Assembly: GCF_009617895.1 (NCBI RefSeq)
Contig: NZ_BLAW01000001.1
Span: 1,355,001-1,419,000, forward strand
DNA from: Prolixibacter sp. SD074
Lineage (GTDB): Bacteria; Bacteroidota; Bacteroidia; Bacteroidales; Prolixibacteraceae
Direction of reading: 5' to 3'
DNA length: 64,000 nt
The notes beneath the pieces are model-generated. The model was given only the letters and a program-made list of their open reading frames with translations. It searched no databases and was not told where the DNA came from. Below are positions 18,292-26,782 of the stretch, piece by piece. Every line of letters starts with the position of its first letter. The first letter of the stretch is position 1. A program made the translations under genes and the position numbers.

Positions 18292-18500
18292 CTATTTTTC
18301 CTGATACGGGTTCTTCTGATTGAAAAAGGTTATATCCGCATAAAAGGCATAGATTTTAGCTGGAACGGGAACTCCTTTCGGAATGTAGTATCGATCACCT
18401 TACCCAAATACCTGTTTCACTCTATCGATTGTTAGTTCAATTTTGCCTTCCAATACAGCGGTTATCCGTATCCACGCTCGCCAGGTTGGCGATGATATGA
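18292..18500 (-). pseudogene. Cupin-domain gene remnant with in-frame TAA
   Basis: On the minus strand one reading frame gives WIRITAVLEGKIELTID, RVKQVFG, a TAA (18402-18400), then GDRYYIPKGVPVPAKIYAFY and ADITFFNQKNPYQEK to a TAG at 18292. The sequence VLEGKIELTID followed by GDRYYIPKGVP is the two-motif core of a small cupin. The ochre codon falls exactly where a CAA or GAA would be expected (VFGxGDRYY). No start codon or N-terminal half is recognisable upstream, so this is a decayed fragment. Cupin identity is from motif recall. Confidence 0.5.
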
Positions 18501-18524
18501 ATGGCCTGGTATATCTTCAACACC

Positions 18525-18656
18525 TCAGGCCCGTGAAGCATTTCCGACTACCTGTCCCAGTAACGCATACATCTGGTGAAAGGCTTCTTCCCGCTCCTTT
18601 AGCTGCTTCAATTGCAGCCCGTCAATCAGTTCTTCTATGTCATTGTTAGCTTTCAT
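18525..18656 (-). CDS. Small ORF overlapping the end of the oxidoreductase pseudogene
   Basis: ATG at 18656 overlaps the stop of the preceding gene by 11 bases and encodes 43 residues (MKANNDIEELIDGLQLKQLK, EREEAFHQMYALLGQ...), a charged, helix-prone peptide ending at TGA 18525. A frame shift at about 18545 would continue into EVLKIYQAIHIIANLAS, which also looks helical. It is therefore either a tiny gene or, more likely, the front of a longer broken gene. I do not recognise the family. Confidence 0.3.
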   Translation of the reverse strand: MKANNDIEELIDGLQLKQLKEREEAFHQMYALLGQVVGNASRA

Positions 18657-19620
18657 CCTGGTTACAGCGAATCATTACATTGCCGGTTTTCTGTCCGGTG
18701 AGGACATACCGGTAGGCTTCCGCGATATCTTCCAGCGGGTACCATCGGTCGATGACCGGCCGGAATTTTCCTCCTTCCAGCAGTTTCTTGACGAAGACGA
18801 TACTCCCCTTGCGATCGGTCGGTAATGGAAAGCGAACCTGCTTACCTCCTCTGAACGGCGTCCACATCGCGAGGAACGGATTCTCCGCATTGACTCCCAG
18901 CTCCGATGAAATGTACACACCTCCCTGTTTCAGCAATCGCTGACATTTCCCAAAAGAGCTTTTCCCTACTGCATCAAAAACGAAATCATACAGTTTCCAG
19001 TCCTGTGTGAAATCTGCCTGCAGGTAATCGATGACGCGGTCAGCGCCCAGCGATTTGATGAGGCCAAGGTTTTGAGTGTTGCATACAGCCGTCACTTCGG
19101 CGCCATAGTATTTGAGCATTTGCAATGCGGCCGAGCCGATGGCCCCGGAAGCGCCGTTCAGCATCACTTTACGGTTTCCGCCAAACGGCACCCGCTTGAT
19201 GAAGTTGTAAGCGTAATGCGCGCCTTCGATGCTGGCAGCAGCTTGTTGGTAGGTGATGCCTTCGGGGATGTGTGCGATGGCTTCATTCTCCGAGACGGTC
19301 AGGTACTGGGCGTGCGACTGCAATCCGCTGTCGTTAAAGCCCCAGACTTTATCACCCACCTGAAAGGCGGTGACATTCCGGCCAACGGCCTCAACCTATC
19401 CGGCAAAGTCGGTTCCGGTGGATTGATGAGTCGGTTTCGACACGCCGGTAAACAACCTAATAACATAGGGCTTTCCCGTCAGGATGCCACAGTCGGTGCG
19501 GTTAACGGTGGCTGCATACACTTTCACCAGCACTTCATTGTCTCCGTAAACGGGCTTTGGTACCTCCTGCACGCTTAATACGTCGGGGGTGCCATATTGC
19601 GTTCGAATCACTGCTTTCAT
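18646..19620 (-). pseudogene. MDR-family NAD(P)-dependent alcohol dehydrogenase/quinone oxidoreductase, one in-frame TAG
   Basis: The first 74 codons (MKAVIRTQYGTPDVLSVQEV, GTDFAG) end at TAG 19398-19396; the frame continues without any shift as VEAVGRNVTAFQVGDKVWGF, with the Rossmann motif NGASGAIGSAALQMLKYYGA and a normal C-terminus at 18646. The whole frame is 325 codons, the usual length for this family, and TAG stands in a position normally held by a charged or small residue (GTDFAGxVEAVG). A single GAG or CAG to TAG change would explain it. Active Zn-independent reductases of this type reduce quinones or enones with NADPH. As written the gene makes a truncated product without a cofactor site; internal restart at GTG 19359 would also lack the catalytic domain. 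Confidence 0.85.
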
Positions 19621-19818
19621 TTTGTCTGGTTTAGATTGTAAAAAATGCAGTTATAAGTTACTGAATTTTCAGGAAATGAACCGGAAGGTTATAACGGTTG
19701 AAGGTTTCAGGTTTCAGGTTGCGCTCTCACCTTCCCATCTTCACACTTTCTCACATTCAGTTTGCCCAGAGGGTTTCTGTGGTTGACGCAACATTTCCCG
19801 CAGGGATACATATTCATC

Positions 19819-19982
19819 ACCTCCAATCCGATTGGAGGTTAAGCCACCTGATGGTCAGCACAACCCCGAGGCGGGTTGAACAGCAAGTCGACTAATTCAA
19901 CTCCTCGCGGAGTTGTGGTTATATCAGAGCTTTCTTCCACCGGTCTCACCGGCGGTGATGAACATTCCATCCCATTCGGGAT
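19819..19982. repeat. Array of five short hairpins
   Basis: Within 165 bp there are five different inverted repeats: ACCTCCAAT/ATTGGAGGT (19819-19839), CAACCC/GGGTTG (19861-19878), CAACTCC/GGAGTTG (19898-19915), CACCG/CGGTG (19938-19957) and ATCCC/GGGAT (19969-19982). Stems differ in sequence but each loop is only 3-10 nt. No T-runs follow, so terminators are unlikely. Arrays of unlike mini-hairpins are seen in intergenic DNA of several Bacteroidota; their role is unknown to me. Confidence 0.7.
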
Positions 19983-20041
19983 ATCCCCCAACAGAACAGC
20001 ACCATAGCAAACACAGAAACCACAGTAACCGCGAAGCGCAA

Positions 20042-20097
20042 CCTGTAACCTGTAACCTGAAACCTGAAACCTGTAACCTGTAACCTGTAACCTGAAA
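20042..20097 (+). repeat. 7-bp tandem repeat (CCTGTAA/CCTGAAA x8)
   Basis: Eight perfect 7-bp units in the order TTAATTTA for the variable fifth base (CCTG[T/A]AA). It is the reverse complement of the five-unit array at 1936-1970 and has the same flanking phrase. Since seven is not a multiple of three and no ORF spans it, it is non-coding. Confidence 0.88.
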
Positions 20098-20127
20098 TGT
20101 TATTGTTCATTTCTCATTCTTCATTGC

Positions 20128-20601
20128 CTACAGGTTCTCATCCAGGCAGTACACCAGGTACCATTTCTTCCCCACCAGTTCGAAGCGGATTTGCGAGCTG
20201 AAGCCGGTGTCGGGGAGCCAGACGTGCTGGGTAAATTCCGTGGGTGTTTTATGGTAGGTTACCTTGTATTGGGTCGTGTCGATGTCGTAAATCTTCGTTT
20301 TCATGATGAGCCAGTTCTGTTTCGTCCACTTTTCGGTGCCATCCACATCCACCGAAGCGCCTTCGATGGGGAATCTTAACCTTGACATTTGAAAGGTACT
20401 GTCCGCGTGGAAGCGATTATAGAACTGATCGAAGTCTTCCACCGTTTTATTTTTGCTCTTCGTGGTGACTGTCTCTTCCTGGCCGGTTTTCGAAGCGTTC
20501 ACCGCCTCTTTTTTGGTGTGGCACCCCGGCAGGCCGAGCCACAGCAAGCCCACCAATAGCAACAAAGTAACGGGGAGATGGTTAGTGATCTGTCTCTTCA
20601 T
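20128..20601 (-). CDS. DUF4348 lipoprotein
   Basis: 157 residues. Lipoprotein signal MKRQITNHLPVTLLLLVGLL ending in LGLPGC (about Cys27), a Lys/Thr/Glu-rich linker, then the domain FDQFYNRFHADSTFQMSRLR through FELVGKKWYLVYCLDENL. The phrases F..FY..F..D..FQ..R..FP and the final W.LVY are those of the DUF4348 family of small Bacteroidota lipoproteins. The family has no known function. The gene is isolated, with repeats on its 3' side and a 377-bp gap on its 5' side. Confidence 0.75.
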   Translation of the reverse strand: MKRQITNHLPVTLLLLVGLLWLGLPGCHTKKEAVNASKTGQEETVTTKSKNKTVEDFDQFYNRFHADSTFQMSRLRFPIEGASVDVDGTEKWTKQNWLIMKTKIYDIDTTQYKVTYHKTPTEFTQHVWLPDTGFSSQIRFELVGKKWYLVYCLDENL

Positions 20602-20978
20602 GAAGCAAGGGTTTTTGTTGGTCTGTTAAACGTTACGGTATTTGTTTTACATAGTTACGGAAATTTTGGACAGACTGAAAGCCAAAATGCTAAGTATGTC
20701 CTTCAGAATAGCATCAGAACAGCAATTTCCATGGCCTACAATTATTATTCACCATACCGTCAAGTTACTACATTCAGGTCAGATATAAGAAATCCGAAAA
20801 GACAATAATTAACTTTACCACAGGCTTGCAGATGGCTGTTTCACTTTTCGAATTCTGCTTGCGTGATTAAAAAGAACAGGCTGAAGATTCAGCATGAGAT
20901 AATTCATACCGAATGTTGTTCCTATTTTGCATATTTATCAATATTCATTGAATCAATGACCTTTAAATCATTATCAGT
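20602..20978. other. Divergent intergenic region without recognised gene
   Basis: 377 AT-rich bases between two divergent genes. They should carry both promoters. A TATTTTGC element at about 20928 is close to, but not exactly, the TAnnTTTG -7 consensus for the plus-strand gene. I see no repeat, RNA gene or coding potential. Confidence 0.5.
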
Positions 20979-21314
20979 ATGACGAATTATAAAGATAAAG
21001 CCAAAGCCGTTTTTGATTTTCTTGGAACACTATCAAAAGAAAACACCGGCGTTGCCGAAGGCTTTGCGACCATGCACAAAGCTACTGCAACTGACAGTGC
21101 ACTTACAGCAAAACAAAAAGAACTAATTGCTTTAGGAATATCCATCACCATTCGTTGTGAGGGATGTATCGCTTGTCATGTGCAAGACTCGTTAAAAGCA
21201 GGTGCGACGAAAGAAGAGATTGTTGAAACCATAGGAGTTGCCGTAGTCATGGGAGGTGGCCCATCGGTTGTCTACGGCGATATGGCTTACAAGGCAATGA
21301 AGGAAATGATGTAA
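20979..21314 (+). CDS. Carboxymuconolactone decarboxylase (AhpD-like) family protein
   Basis: 111 residues, all one alpha-helical CMD/AhpD domain. The redox motif is at residues 60-67, CEGCIACH: Cys60-x2-Cys63 with His67, plus a third cysteine (Cys66). The flanking sequence LTAKQKELIALGISITIRC and GATKEEIVETIGVAVVMGG is typical of the family. Such proteins act as small peroxidase or disulfide-relay partners; the true substrate is not evident. Monocistronic, followed 21 bp later by a strong terminator. Confidence 0.9.
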   Translation: MTNYKDKAKAVFDFLGTLSKENTGVAEGFATMHKATATDSALTAKQKELIALGISITIRCEGCIACHVQDSLKAGATKEEIVETIGVAVVMGGGPSVVYGDMAYKAMKEMM

Positions 21315-21335
21315 AATCTGCGTTTTACGAAACGA

Positions 21336-21376
21336 CAAAGGGACTGTCCGGTTAACGGAAACAGTCCCTTTGTTTT
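21336..21376 (+). terminator. Rho-independent terminator after the CMD gene
   Basis: CAAAGGGACTGT (21336-21347) pairs with ACAGTCCCTTTG (21361-21372), with a further inner pairing TCCG/CGGA, followed by TTTT. It separates two convergent genes. Confidence 0.85.
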
Positions 21377-21413
21377 GCAATCAGTTGGCAGGCGAAGCGG
21401 GGGAAACAACCAA

Positions 21414-21821
21414 TCAGGCAATTTCCGATAAAATCGCTTTTTTCGATTTTACGCCGGTTATCCGCTTCTCCGCTCTTCCATCCCGGAAAAGAATCATCGT
21501 TGGAATGTTCCGGATATTGTACTTTTGGGCTAGTTGCTGTTGCTCATCAACATTCACTTTGCCTATGGTAATACGGCCATTTTCTTCCTCGGCAATTTCG
21601 TTCAGCGTAGGAGCAATCATTTTACAGGGACCACACCAGGGGGCCCAAAAATCAACCAACACAGTGCCACTACGAATGACTGTTTTGAAATTCTTATTGT
21701 TCAGGACCTTAATCATTTTGCTGGGAGGTACATTTTCAAGGTTCTTCATCTTCCGGAAGCCGTAAATCAAGTAGGCGATGAACAGCACAGCGACCCCTCC
21801 GCCAATGTAAAGAAACATCAT
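21414..21821 (-). CDS. Membrane-anchored thioredoxin
   Basis: From ATG 21821 (MMFLYIGGGVAVLFIAYLIY) the protein has 135 residues: one N-terminal membrane helix, a short linker, then a thioredoxin domain with LVDFWAPWCGPCKMIAPTL and the cis-proline strand IRNIPTMILFRDG. The WCGPC active site is that of classical reducing thioredoxins. Starting 24 bases further upstream (21845) would put charged residues before the helix and is less likely. The orientation of the anchored domain is not certain. It should reduce disulfides in target proteins. Confidence 0.88.
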   Translation of the reverse strand: MMFLYIGGGVAVLFIAYLIYGFRKMKNLENVPPSKMIKVLNNKNFKTVIRSGTVLVDFWAPWCGPCKMIAPTLNEIAEEENGRITIGKVNVDEQQQLAQKYNIRNIPTMILFRDGRAEKRITGVKSKKAILSEIA

Positions 21822-22011
21822 TTTATCATGTCTTTCTATTAACAACGAAACCCGCTTTCTTCAACCATTCAATAACAGAGAGAAAGGGTTACGTCATCAT
21901 TGGGTTATCACTAAATTCCGACAAATATAACACATATATAAACACATCTATATTTTTAAATGTGAAAGATTCATTAAGTTCGTGGGAAACTGAAGTTTTT
22001 AGCGTGTGCAA

Positions 22012-22071
22012 ACAAAAAACCGGGCAAGTGAAGTCAAAATAAATGCTCATTTATACTCCACTGTACCCGGT
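22012..22071 (-). terminator. Terminator of the RND efflux operon
   Basis: ACCGGG (22019-22024) pairs with CCCGGT (22066-22071); inside is a second stem ATAAATG/CATTTAT (22039-22054). On the minus strand the outer stem is followed by TTTTTT. It lies 25 bp after the PG0541-like gene. Confidence 0.65.
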
Positions 22072-22096
22072 CGATTTCTGTTATTTAAATCTATAC

Positions 22097-22390
22097 CTAA
22101 ACTGACTCTGTAATATTCCAGGCGAATGCCCTTACCCCAACTTCTTCGTTAATGGCATCCATTCTTTTTACTTTTTCCAGAAGCTGTTCCACCTTTTCAT
22201 CGGGAACAACGGTCATGACGGCCGAATTCATTTCCGGCCAGGTGTGTGTTCCCAAGTGAGGAGGCCCGGAGACCGAACCTCTTCCCCGAACGTCGGCCCA
22301 CTGGGTATATCCCCTTATTTCGAGCCGATCGAGCATGTACTCTACCCGCTCGGTATTGGCCTGATTATACACAATAAATACTGCTTTCAC
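22097..22390 (-). CDS. PG0541-family transporter-associated protein
   Basis: 97 residues with the ferredoxin-like/P-II-like fold pattern: MKAVFIVYNQANTERVEYML, an RGYTQWADVRGRGSVSGPPH loop and a C-terminal VRAFAWNITES strand. This matches the small PG0541 family that is regularly encoded next to RND efflux genes in Bacteroidota. It is the last gene of the TetR-TolC-adaptor-RND operon, 140 bp after the permease gene. A regulatory or metal-sensing role similar to P-II/CutA-like proteins is plausible but not shown. Confidence 0.75.
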   Translation of the reverse strand: MKAVFIVYNQANTERVEYMLDRLEIRGYTQWADVRGRGSVSGPPHLGTHTWPEMNSAVMTVVPDEKVEQLLEKVKRMDAINEEVGVRAFAWNITESV

Positions 22391-22530
22391 GTCGTATGCT
22401 TTTTATTTATTCGTTCAATTTCTTTTTTGGTTAAACCGGGAAGATAAGACTTACCTGGCAGGCAGTCCTATCATTCGCGGCCCAAAATTTAACCAATATG
22501 AACCATAGTGAAAATTCTCCCAAATAGAAT

Positions 22531-25500
22531 TTACTTGTTGTTATTCATGAAAATAAACTTTTTTCGAATGGCAGCTTTCTTATCGCGTTCGCCTTTCTTA
22601 GCCACAATAGCATAAATAACCGGTACCAAAACCATGGTGATAATGGTAGAGAAAACCAATCCGCCAATAACTGATATTCCCATCGGCTTCCATATCTCCG
22701 AACCTTCTCCGGTGCTGATAGCCATTGGCAACATCCCCAACATGGTAGTCATGGCCGTCATGAGTACCGGACGCAAACGCGATTTGCCGGCCACACGAAT
22801 GGCATCATAGAGCTCCAGATCGCGGTCGCGCATCAGGTTGGTATAATCCACCAACACGATAGCGTTTTTCACGACAATACCCACCAGCAGCACCGCACCA
22901 AGGGCTGCAATCAGATTCAGGTTGGTTCCGGTCAGCAGCAGCGCCAATACCACACCCGAAAAGGCGAATGGGATCGAGAACATGATGATAAACGGCATCT
23001 TAAACGACTCGAACTGTGACGCCATTACCAGGAAGACTAACACCAAGCTAAGCGACAAGAGCAGTCCGAGGTCGGTGAACGAGTCCTTCTGATCCTGATA
23101 AGCTCCACCAACGTCAATCATTATCCCGGTAGGCAAATCAAGATTGTCGACTTCTTTCTGAATCCCTTCGGCCAGTTGTCCCAGCGACGTCTTGAAAGGC
23201 GTCACCGACACTTTCACAACGCGCTCGCGCTGACGGTGCTCGATGTTTGGCGGCGACCAGTACTCTTCCACTTTACCAAGTTCTTTCAGCTTAATGGATT
23301 TACCAGCCGGTGTCGTAATGGAAATATTCTCCAGGTCGGTAATATTGCTGCGGTATTGCGGGTCGTAACGAACAATCACGTCATACTCATCACCTTGTTC
23401 ACGGTATTCAGTGGCGGTTAATCCGGCGACGCGGTTATGAATCATGGCCGATACTGCAGCCGTATTGAGGCCATGCAGTGCCATTTTATCGCGATCGAGA
23501 ACCACTTTCAACTCAGGTTTTTCCTTATCACGACTAATTTGCACATCCGATGCCCCCTTGATTTCCTTCACTTCGGAGGCAATTTGATTCGCCAGTTTTG
23601 AAGTCGTATTGAAATCATAGCCGTAGATATATACATCCACGGTGTTGGATGTTTGCATGCCGCTGGAGAAGGTGAATGCGTAATTTTCAATATCCGGAAT
23701 CTGATCCATCTGATGACGAAGAACCGCAGCAATGTCCCATACACTTCTTGTTCGTTGATTTGGTTTATCCAGCGCCAGTGTCATGTTGATGATGTGCGAA
23801 CCGGTTTGGCTGAACAGGGAGATAAAACCACCCGTGTCGTCGGAGCCGGTAGAGGTATTGATGATCTTCACTTCCGGCGTTTTTTCGTGAATGATATTCT
23901 CTACCTCGCGGGCTATCTGATTTGAAACCTCAACCCGTGTACCTGATTGCAGCTCAATCTTTATCTGAATCCGGCTCTCGTCGGTCTGAGGTAGGAAGTC
24001 TGTTCCCAGGTATTTGGTCAGGTACATGGATGAAACAAAAATCACCACAGCTACCGATAAGATAATTTTCTTATGATACAAACTCCATTTAATCGCTCTT
24101 TCATAAAAACGGTCAAGGCCGTTGAGTACACGCAGGAAGGTATTATCGTAACTGAAACGTGAAGGCTTTTTCGGCTTCGGCTTTAGCTTGAGTAATTTCG
24201 AACTCAGCATCGGCGTCAGTGTAATAGCCGCTACGGTAGAAGTAACTACCGTAATGGTGACAATCCAACCCAACTGATGGAACATTACACCGGTCATGCC
24301 CGAAACCAGGGTCAGCGGAAAGAACACCGCCACAATTACCAGCGTGGTCACAATTACCGACAACCAAACCTCATTTGTAGCATAAATGGCGGCTTCGCGC
24401 GGGCTGCTCTTTCGTTCAATGTGCGTGGTAATATTCTCCAACACCACAATCGCATCATCCACCACCATACCAATAGCAATCGATAGTGACGACAGGGATA
24501 TCACGTTGATGGAGTTCCCGGAAATGTAGAGATAAATAAAGGCCACAATCAACGATATGGGAATGGTGAGCGCCACAATAAATGTCGCCCGCCAACGTCC
24601 CAAGAAGGCCAGCACCACCAACACCACGAAGAGGAGTGCAAACATCAGCGTCTCCGACAGGTTGGAGACTGAATCTTTGATAAAGTCGGATGAGTCAAAA
24701 ATCGTTTGAATCTTCACATCGGGCGGAAGATTTTTTTCCAGCTGGGCCAGTCTTTTCTTGACATCCTGCGCCACCTTCACCGTATTGGCTCCCGATTGTT
24801 TCATGACGAACATCCGTAGTCCGCGTTTTCCATTGATGCGTTCCTGAAGACCGGTGTCCTTCAGGGTATCTTTCACGGTAGCCACGTCACGCAGGTATAC
24901 AGAATGCCCGTCGCCGCTGGTACTGACAATAATATTATTCAACTGACGGCTGTCTGTAAACTCACCTTCCACGCGAAGCTGGTAATCCATTTTTCCCATC
25001 TTCACATTACCGGAAGGAGTGTTTTGGTTCTCGGCCCTAATAACATTTCCAATTTGGCCAATCGTCATATGGTATGCATCGAGTTGCACAGGGTCGACAT
25101 CCACATATATTACCCGGTTGGGTTCGCCGGCCAGTCCTAGCGAACCGATTCCGTCAACCCGGTTAAGCGGGTTAATAATTTTTTCATCCAGGATTTTCTC
25201 CAGGCCCGGAAAGCTCTCGTTGGCTGTGACAGCGTAAAAGAGTACCGGCATCATACTGGAATTGAATTTAAAAATAACCGGCTTATCACTAGCATCGGGC
25301 AACTGTTTCTCAATCAAATCAAGGGCGTCGCGAATGTCGTTGGCCGATTCATCCAGGTTGGTCCCGTACTGAAATTCGAGAGTTACCACCGAAAGGTTTT
25401 CATACGATACCGAAGTAATATCTTTTAGATGGTCAACCGTATTCATACCATCTTCAATCACTTTCGAAACGTTGGTTTCAATATCGGCGGCACTGGCCCC

Positions 25501-25656
25501 CGAATAAGTGGTCATCACCGTGATAGCAGGATACTCAATTTCGGGATATAAGTCCACGGGCAGGTACACCACCGAGTAGATTCCCATAACAATCACCGCC
25601 ATGAAAATCATCAGGGTTGTGATGGGCCGTTGCACCGCACTTTTATAGATACTCAT
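22531..25656 (-). CDS. RND efflux transporter permease (AcrB/MexB type)
   Basis: 1,041 residues, the normal length for the hydrophobe/amphiphile efflux RND family. N-terminus MSIYKSAVQRPITTLMIFMA, two large periplasmic loops and twelve expected helices. The proton-relay motif of TM4 is present in IAIGMVVDDAIVVLENI (paired Asp near residue 405), and the second half carries AALGAVLLVGIVVKNAIVLV. It pumps drugs, bile-salt-like compounds or lipids from the periplasm through the TolC partner using proton flow. Genes for the adaptor and TolC lie immediately upstream in the operon, 45 and 22 bp apart. No metal-specific motif is seen. Confidence 0.95.
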   Translation of the reverse strand: MSIYKSAVQRPITTLMIFMAVIVMGIYSVVYLPVDLYPEIEYPAITVMTTYSGASAADIETNVSKVIEDGMNTVDHLKDITSVSYENLSVVTLEFQYGTNLDESANDIRDALDLIEKQLPDASDKPVIFKFNSSMMPVLFYAVTANESFPGLEKILDEKIINPLNRVDGIGSLGLAGEPNRVIYVDVDPVQLDAYHMTIGQIGNVIRAENQNTPSGNVKMGKMDYQLRVEGEFTDSRQLNNIIVSTSGDGHSVYLRDVATVKDTLKDTGLQERINGKRGLRMFVMKQSGANTVKVAQDVKKRLAQLEKNLPPDVKIQTIFDSSDFIKDSVSNLSETLMFALLFVVLVVLAFLGRWRATFIVALTIPISLIVAFIYLYISGNSINVISLSSLSIAIGMVVDDAIVVLENITTHIERKSSPREAAIYATNEVWLSVIVTTLVIVAVFFPLTLVSGMTGVMFHQLGWIVTITVVTSTVAAITLTPMLSSKLLKLKPKPKKPSRFSYDNTFLRVLNGLDRFYERAIKWSLYHKKIILSVAVVIFVSSMYLTKYLGTDFLPQTDESRIQIKIELQSGTRVEVSNQIAREVENIIHEKTPEVKIINTSTGSDDTGGFISLFSQTGSHIINMTLALDKPNQRTRSVWDIAAVLRHQMDQIPDIENYAFTFSSGMQTSNTVDVYIYGYDFNTTSKLANQIASEVKEIKGASDVQISRDKEKPELKVVLDRDKMALHGLNTAAVSAMIHNRVAGLTATEYREQGDEYDVIVRYDPQYRSNITDLENISITTPAGKSIKLKELGKVEEYWSPPNIEHRQRERVVKVSVTPFKTSLGQLAEGIQKEVDNLDLPTGIMIDVGGAYQDQKDSFTDLGLLLSLSLVLVFLVMASQFESFKMPFIIMFSIPFAFSGVVLALLLTGTNLNLIAALGAVLLVGIVVKNAIVLVDYTNLMRDRDLELYDAIRVAGKSRLRPVLMTAMTTMLGMLPMAISTGEGSEIWKPMGISVIGGLVFSTIITMVLVPVIYAIVAKKGERDKKAAIRKKFIFMNNNK

Positions 25657-25701
25657 TGTCTCTGCTGTTTTAATAAGTTTAACTCAGAATGAACGGCCTG
25701 G

Positions 25702-26760
25702 TTAATTCACGATTTTCACTGCTCTGCCATCTATCAGGTTGGCTTGTCCTACAACGATGATCTTATCGCCATCCTTCAGCTCGTTGGAGATAACTTCAAT
25801 ATTGGCATTGAAGCGCTCGCCCATTTGAACATCTACCCGTTTTGCGATTCCATTAACGTACTTGAACAGGTAACGTTGATCGGTACCCTCCTGCTTTATA
25901 ACGGCAATGGAGGGAACCAGCTTAGCCACATCGCTTCCCACATGAATGGCAACCTTGCCATACATTCCGGGACGGATTTTCTCATCATCATTCGGAATGG
26001 TTATTTCTACCGTGAAAGTTCTCGATAACGGGTCAATGGCCGGATGGATACGATAAACTGTTCCTTCGAAAACCTTACCGGGATAAACATCCGCTGTAAC
26101 ATCTACTTTCATTCCCTTATGAATACGGGGAAAGTCCTTTTCCGTCACGTTGATAACTGCCTTTATCGGGTTGAGCTGCATCAGCGTTACAATGGCTGCT
26201 TTTCCGGCTGATGTGTTCGGTGAGCCGGAATACATCTCACCATCCTCGAAATATTTGCTGGTAATAACTCCACTGAGCGGCGCCCTGAGTTCGGTGTTTT
26301 CCTTCAGGAACTGAACATTCTCTTTGGCTATGTTGTACTGTGTCGCCAGCTGGTCATAACTTTGCTGTGTCACCGTTCCGGTCTTCTGCAGGGTATCGAG
26401 CCGACCGAAATCGGTCTTCAGGTTTTCGAGTTGCAGTTCGGCCTGCTTCAGCTGCGAGCGATCCATTTGCACCAGCAACTGACCGGCTTTTACATGATCG
26501 CCGACCTCAACATAAATCTTTTCAATCCGGCCCGGGCTGGCTGAGCTAAGGTAGTTTTCGTGATAAGCCACAAAGGAAGCTGTTTGCTTAATGGTCCGGC
26601 TAACTTTCTGTGGCTCCAGCAACATTACTTTAACCGGTCGTATTTTAACACTATCCTGTTTGACGTCGCCTGCTTCGCTTTTACCGCTTTTGTTTCCGCA
26701 CCCGGTGGCGAAAAGCCCTGTGGCAACCAGCAGCATGAATAGTTGTATTCTGAAATTCAT
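25702..26760 (-). CDS. RND periplasmic adaptor subunit (MFP), lipoprotein
   Basis: 352 residues. Lipoprotein signal with FATGC (Cys21), then the biotinyl-lipoyl-like domain (SPGRIEKIYVEVGDHVKAGQ), an alpha-hairpin (residues about 105-140), lipoyl second half (ELRAPLSGVITSKYFEDGEM), beta-barrel and membrane-proximal domains ending in VVGQANLIDGRAVKIVN. It bridges the permease and the outer-membrane channel of the tripartite pump. The gene lies between the TolC and permease genes of one operon. Confidence 0.94.
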   Translation of the reverse strand: MNFRIQLFMLLVATGLFATGCGNKSGKSEAGDVKQDSVKIRPVKVMLLEPQKVSRTIKQTASFVAYHENYLSSASPGRIEKIYVEVGDHVKAGQLLVQMDRSQLKQAELQLENLKTDFGRLDTLQKTGTVTQQSYDQLATQYNIAKENVQFLKENTELRAPLSGVITSKYFEDGEMYSGSPNTSAGKAAIVTLMQLNPIKAVINVTEKDFPRIHKGMKVDVTADVYPGKVFEGTVYRIHPAIDPLSRTFTVEITIPNDDEKIRPGMYGKVAIHVGSDVAKLVPSIAVIKQEGTDQRYLFKYVNGIAKRVDVQMGERFNANIEVISNELKDGDKIIVVGQANLIDGRAVKIVN

Positions 26761-26782
26761 GATAATCTATTTAGGGTTTGAT

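Larger units (their letters stand above)
19621..20127. repeat. Intergenic region made of composite repeats
   Basis: No gene is visible in these 507 bases. 19703-19766 repeats the block at 2372-2420 (GGTTTCAGGTTGCGCTCTCA and CTTTCTCACATTCAGTTTGCC) with an 8-base insertion. 19819-19982 is a row of short hairpins and 20042-20097 a heptamer array, both listed separately. Phrases CACAGAAACCACAGTAACC and GCGAAGCGCAACCTG (20011-20045) are the reverse complement of phrases near 1960-2000. Confidence 0.7.

Noticed and set aside
19396..19398. Pyrrolysine or other TAG recoding
   Set aside because: Neither damaged gene belongs to a family known to use a recoded TAG, TAG ends normal genes here, and no matching tRNA or synthetase is in the window.
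23176..24486. Several open frames opposite the RND permease gene
   Set aside because: Antisense shadows of a gene with strong family matches along its whole length.
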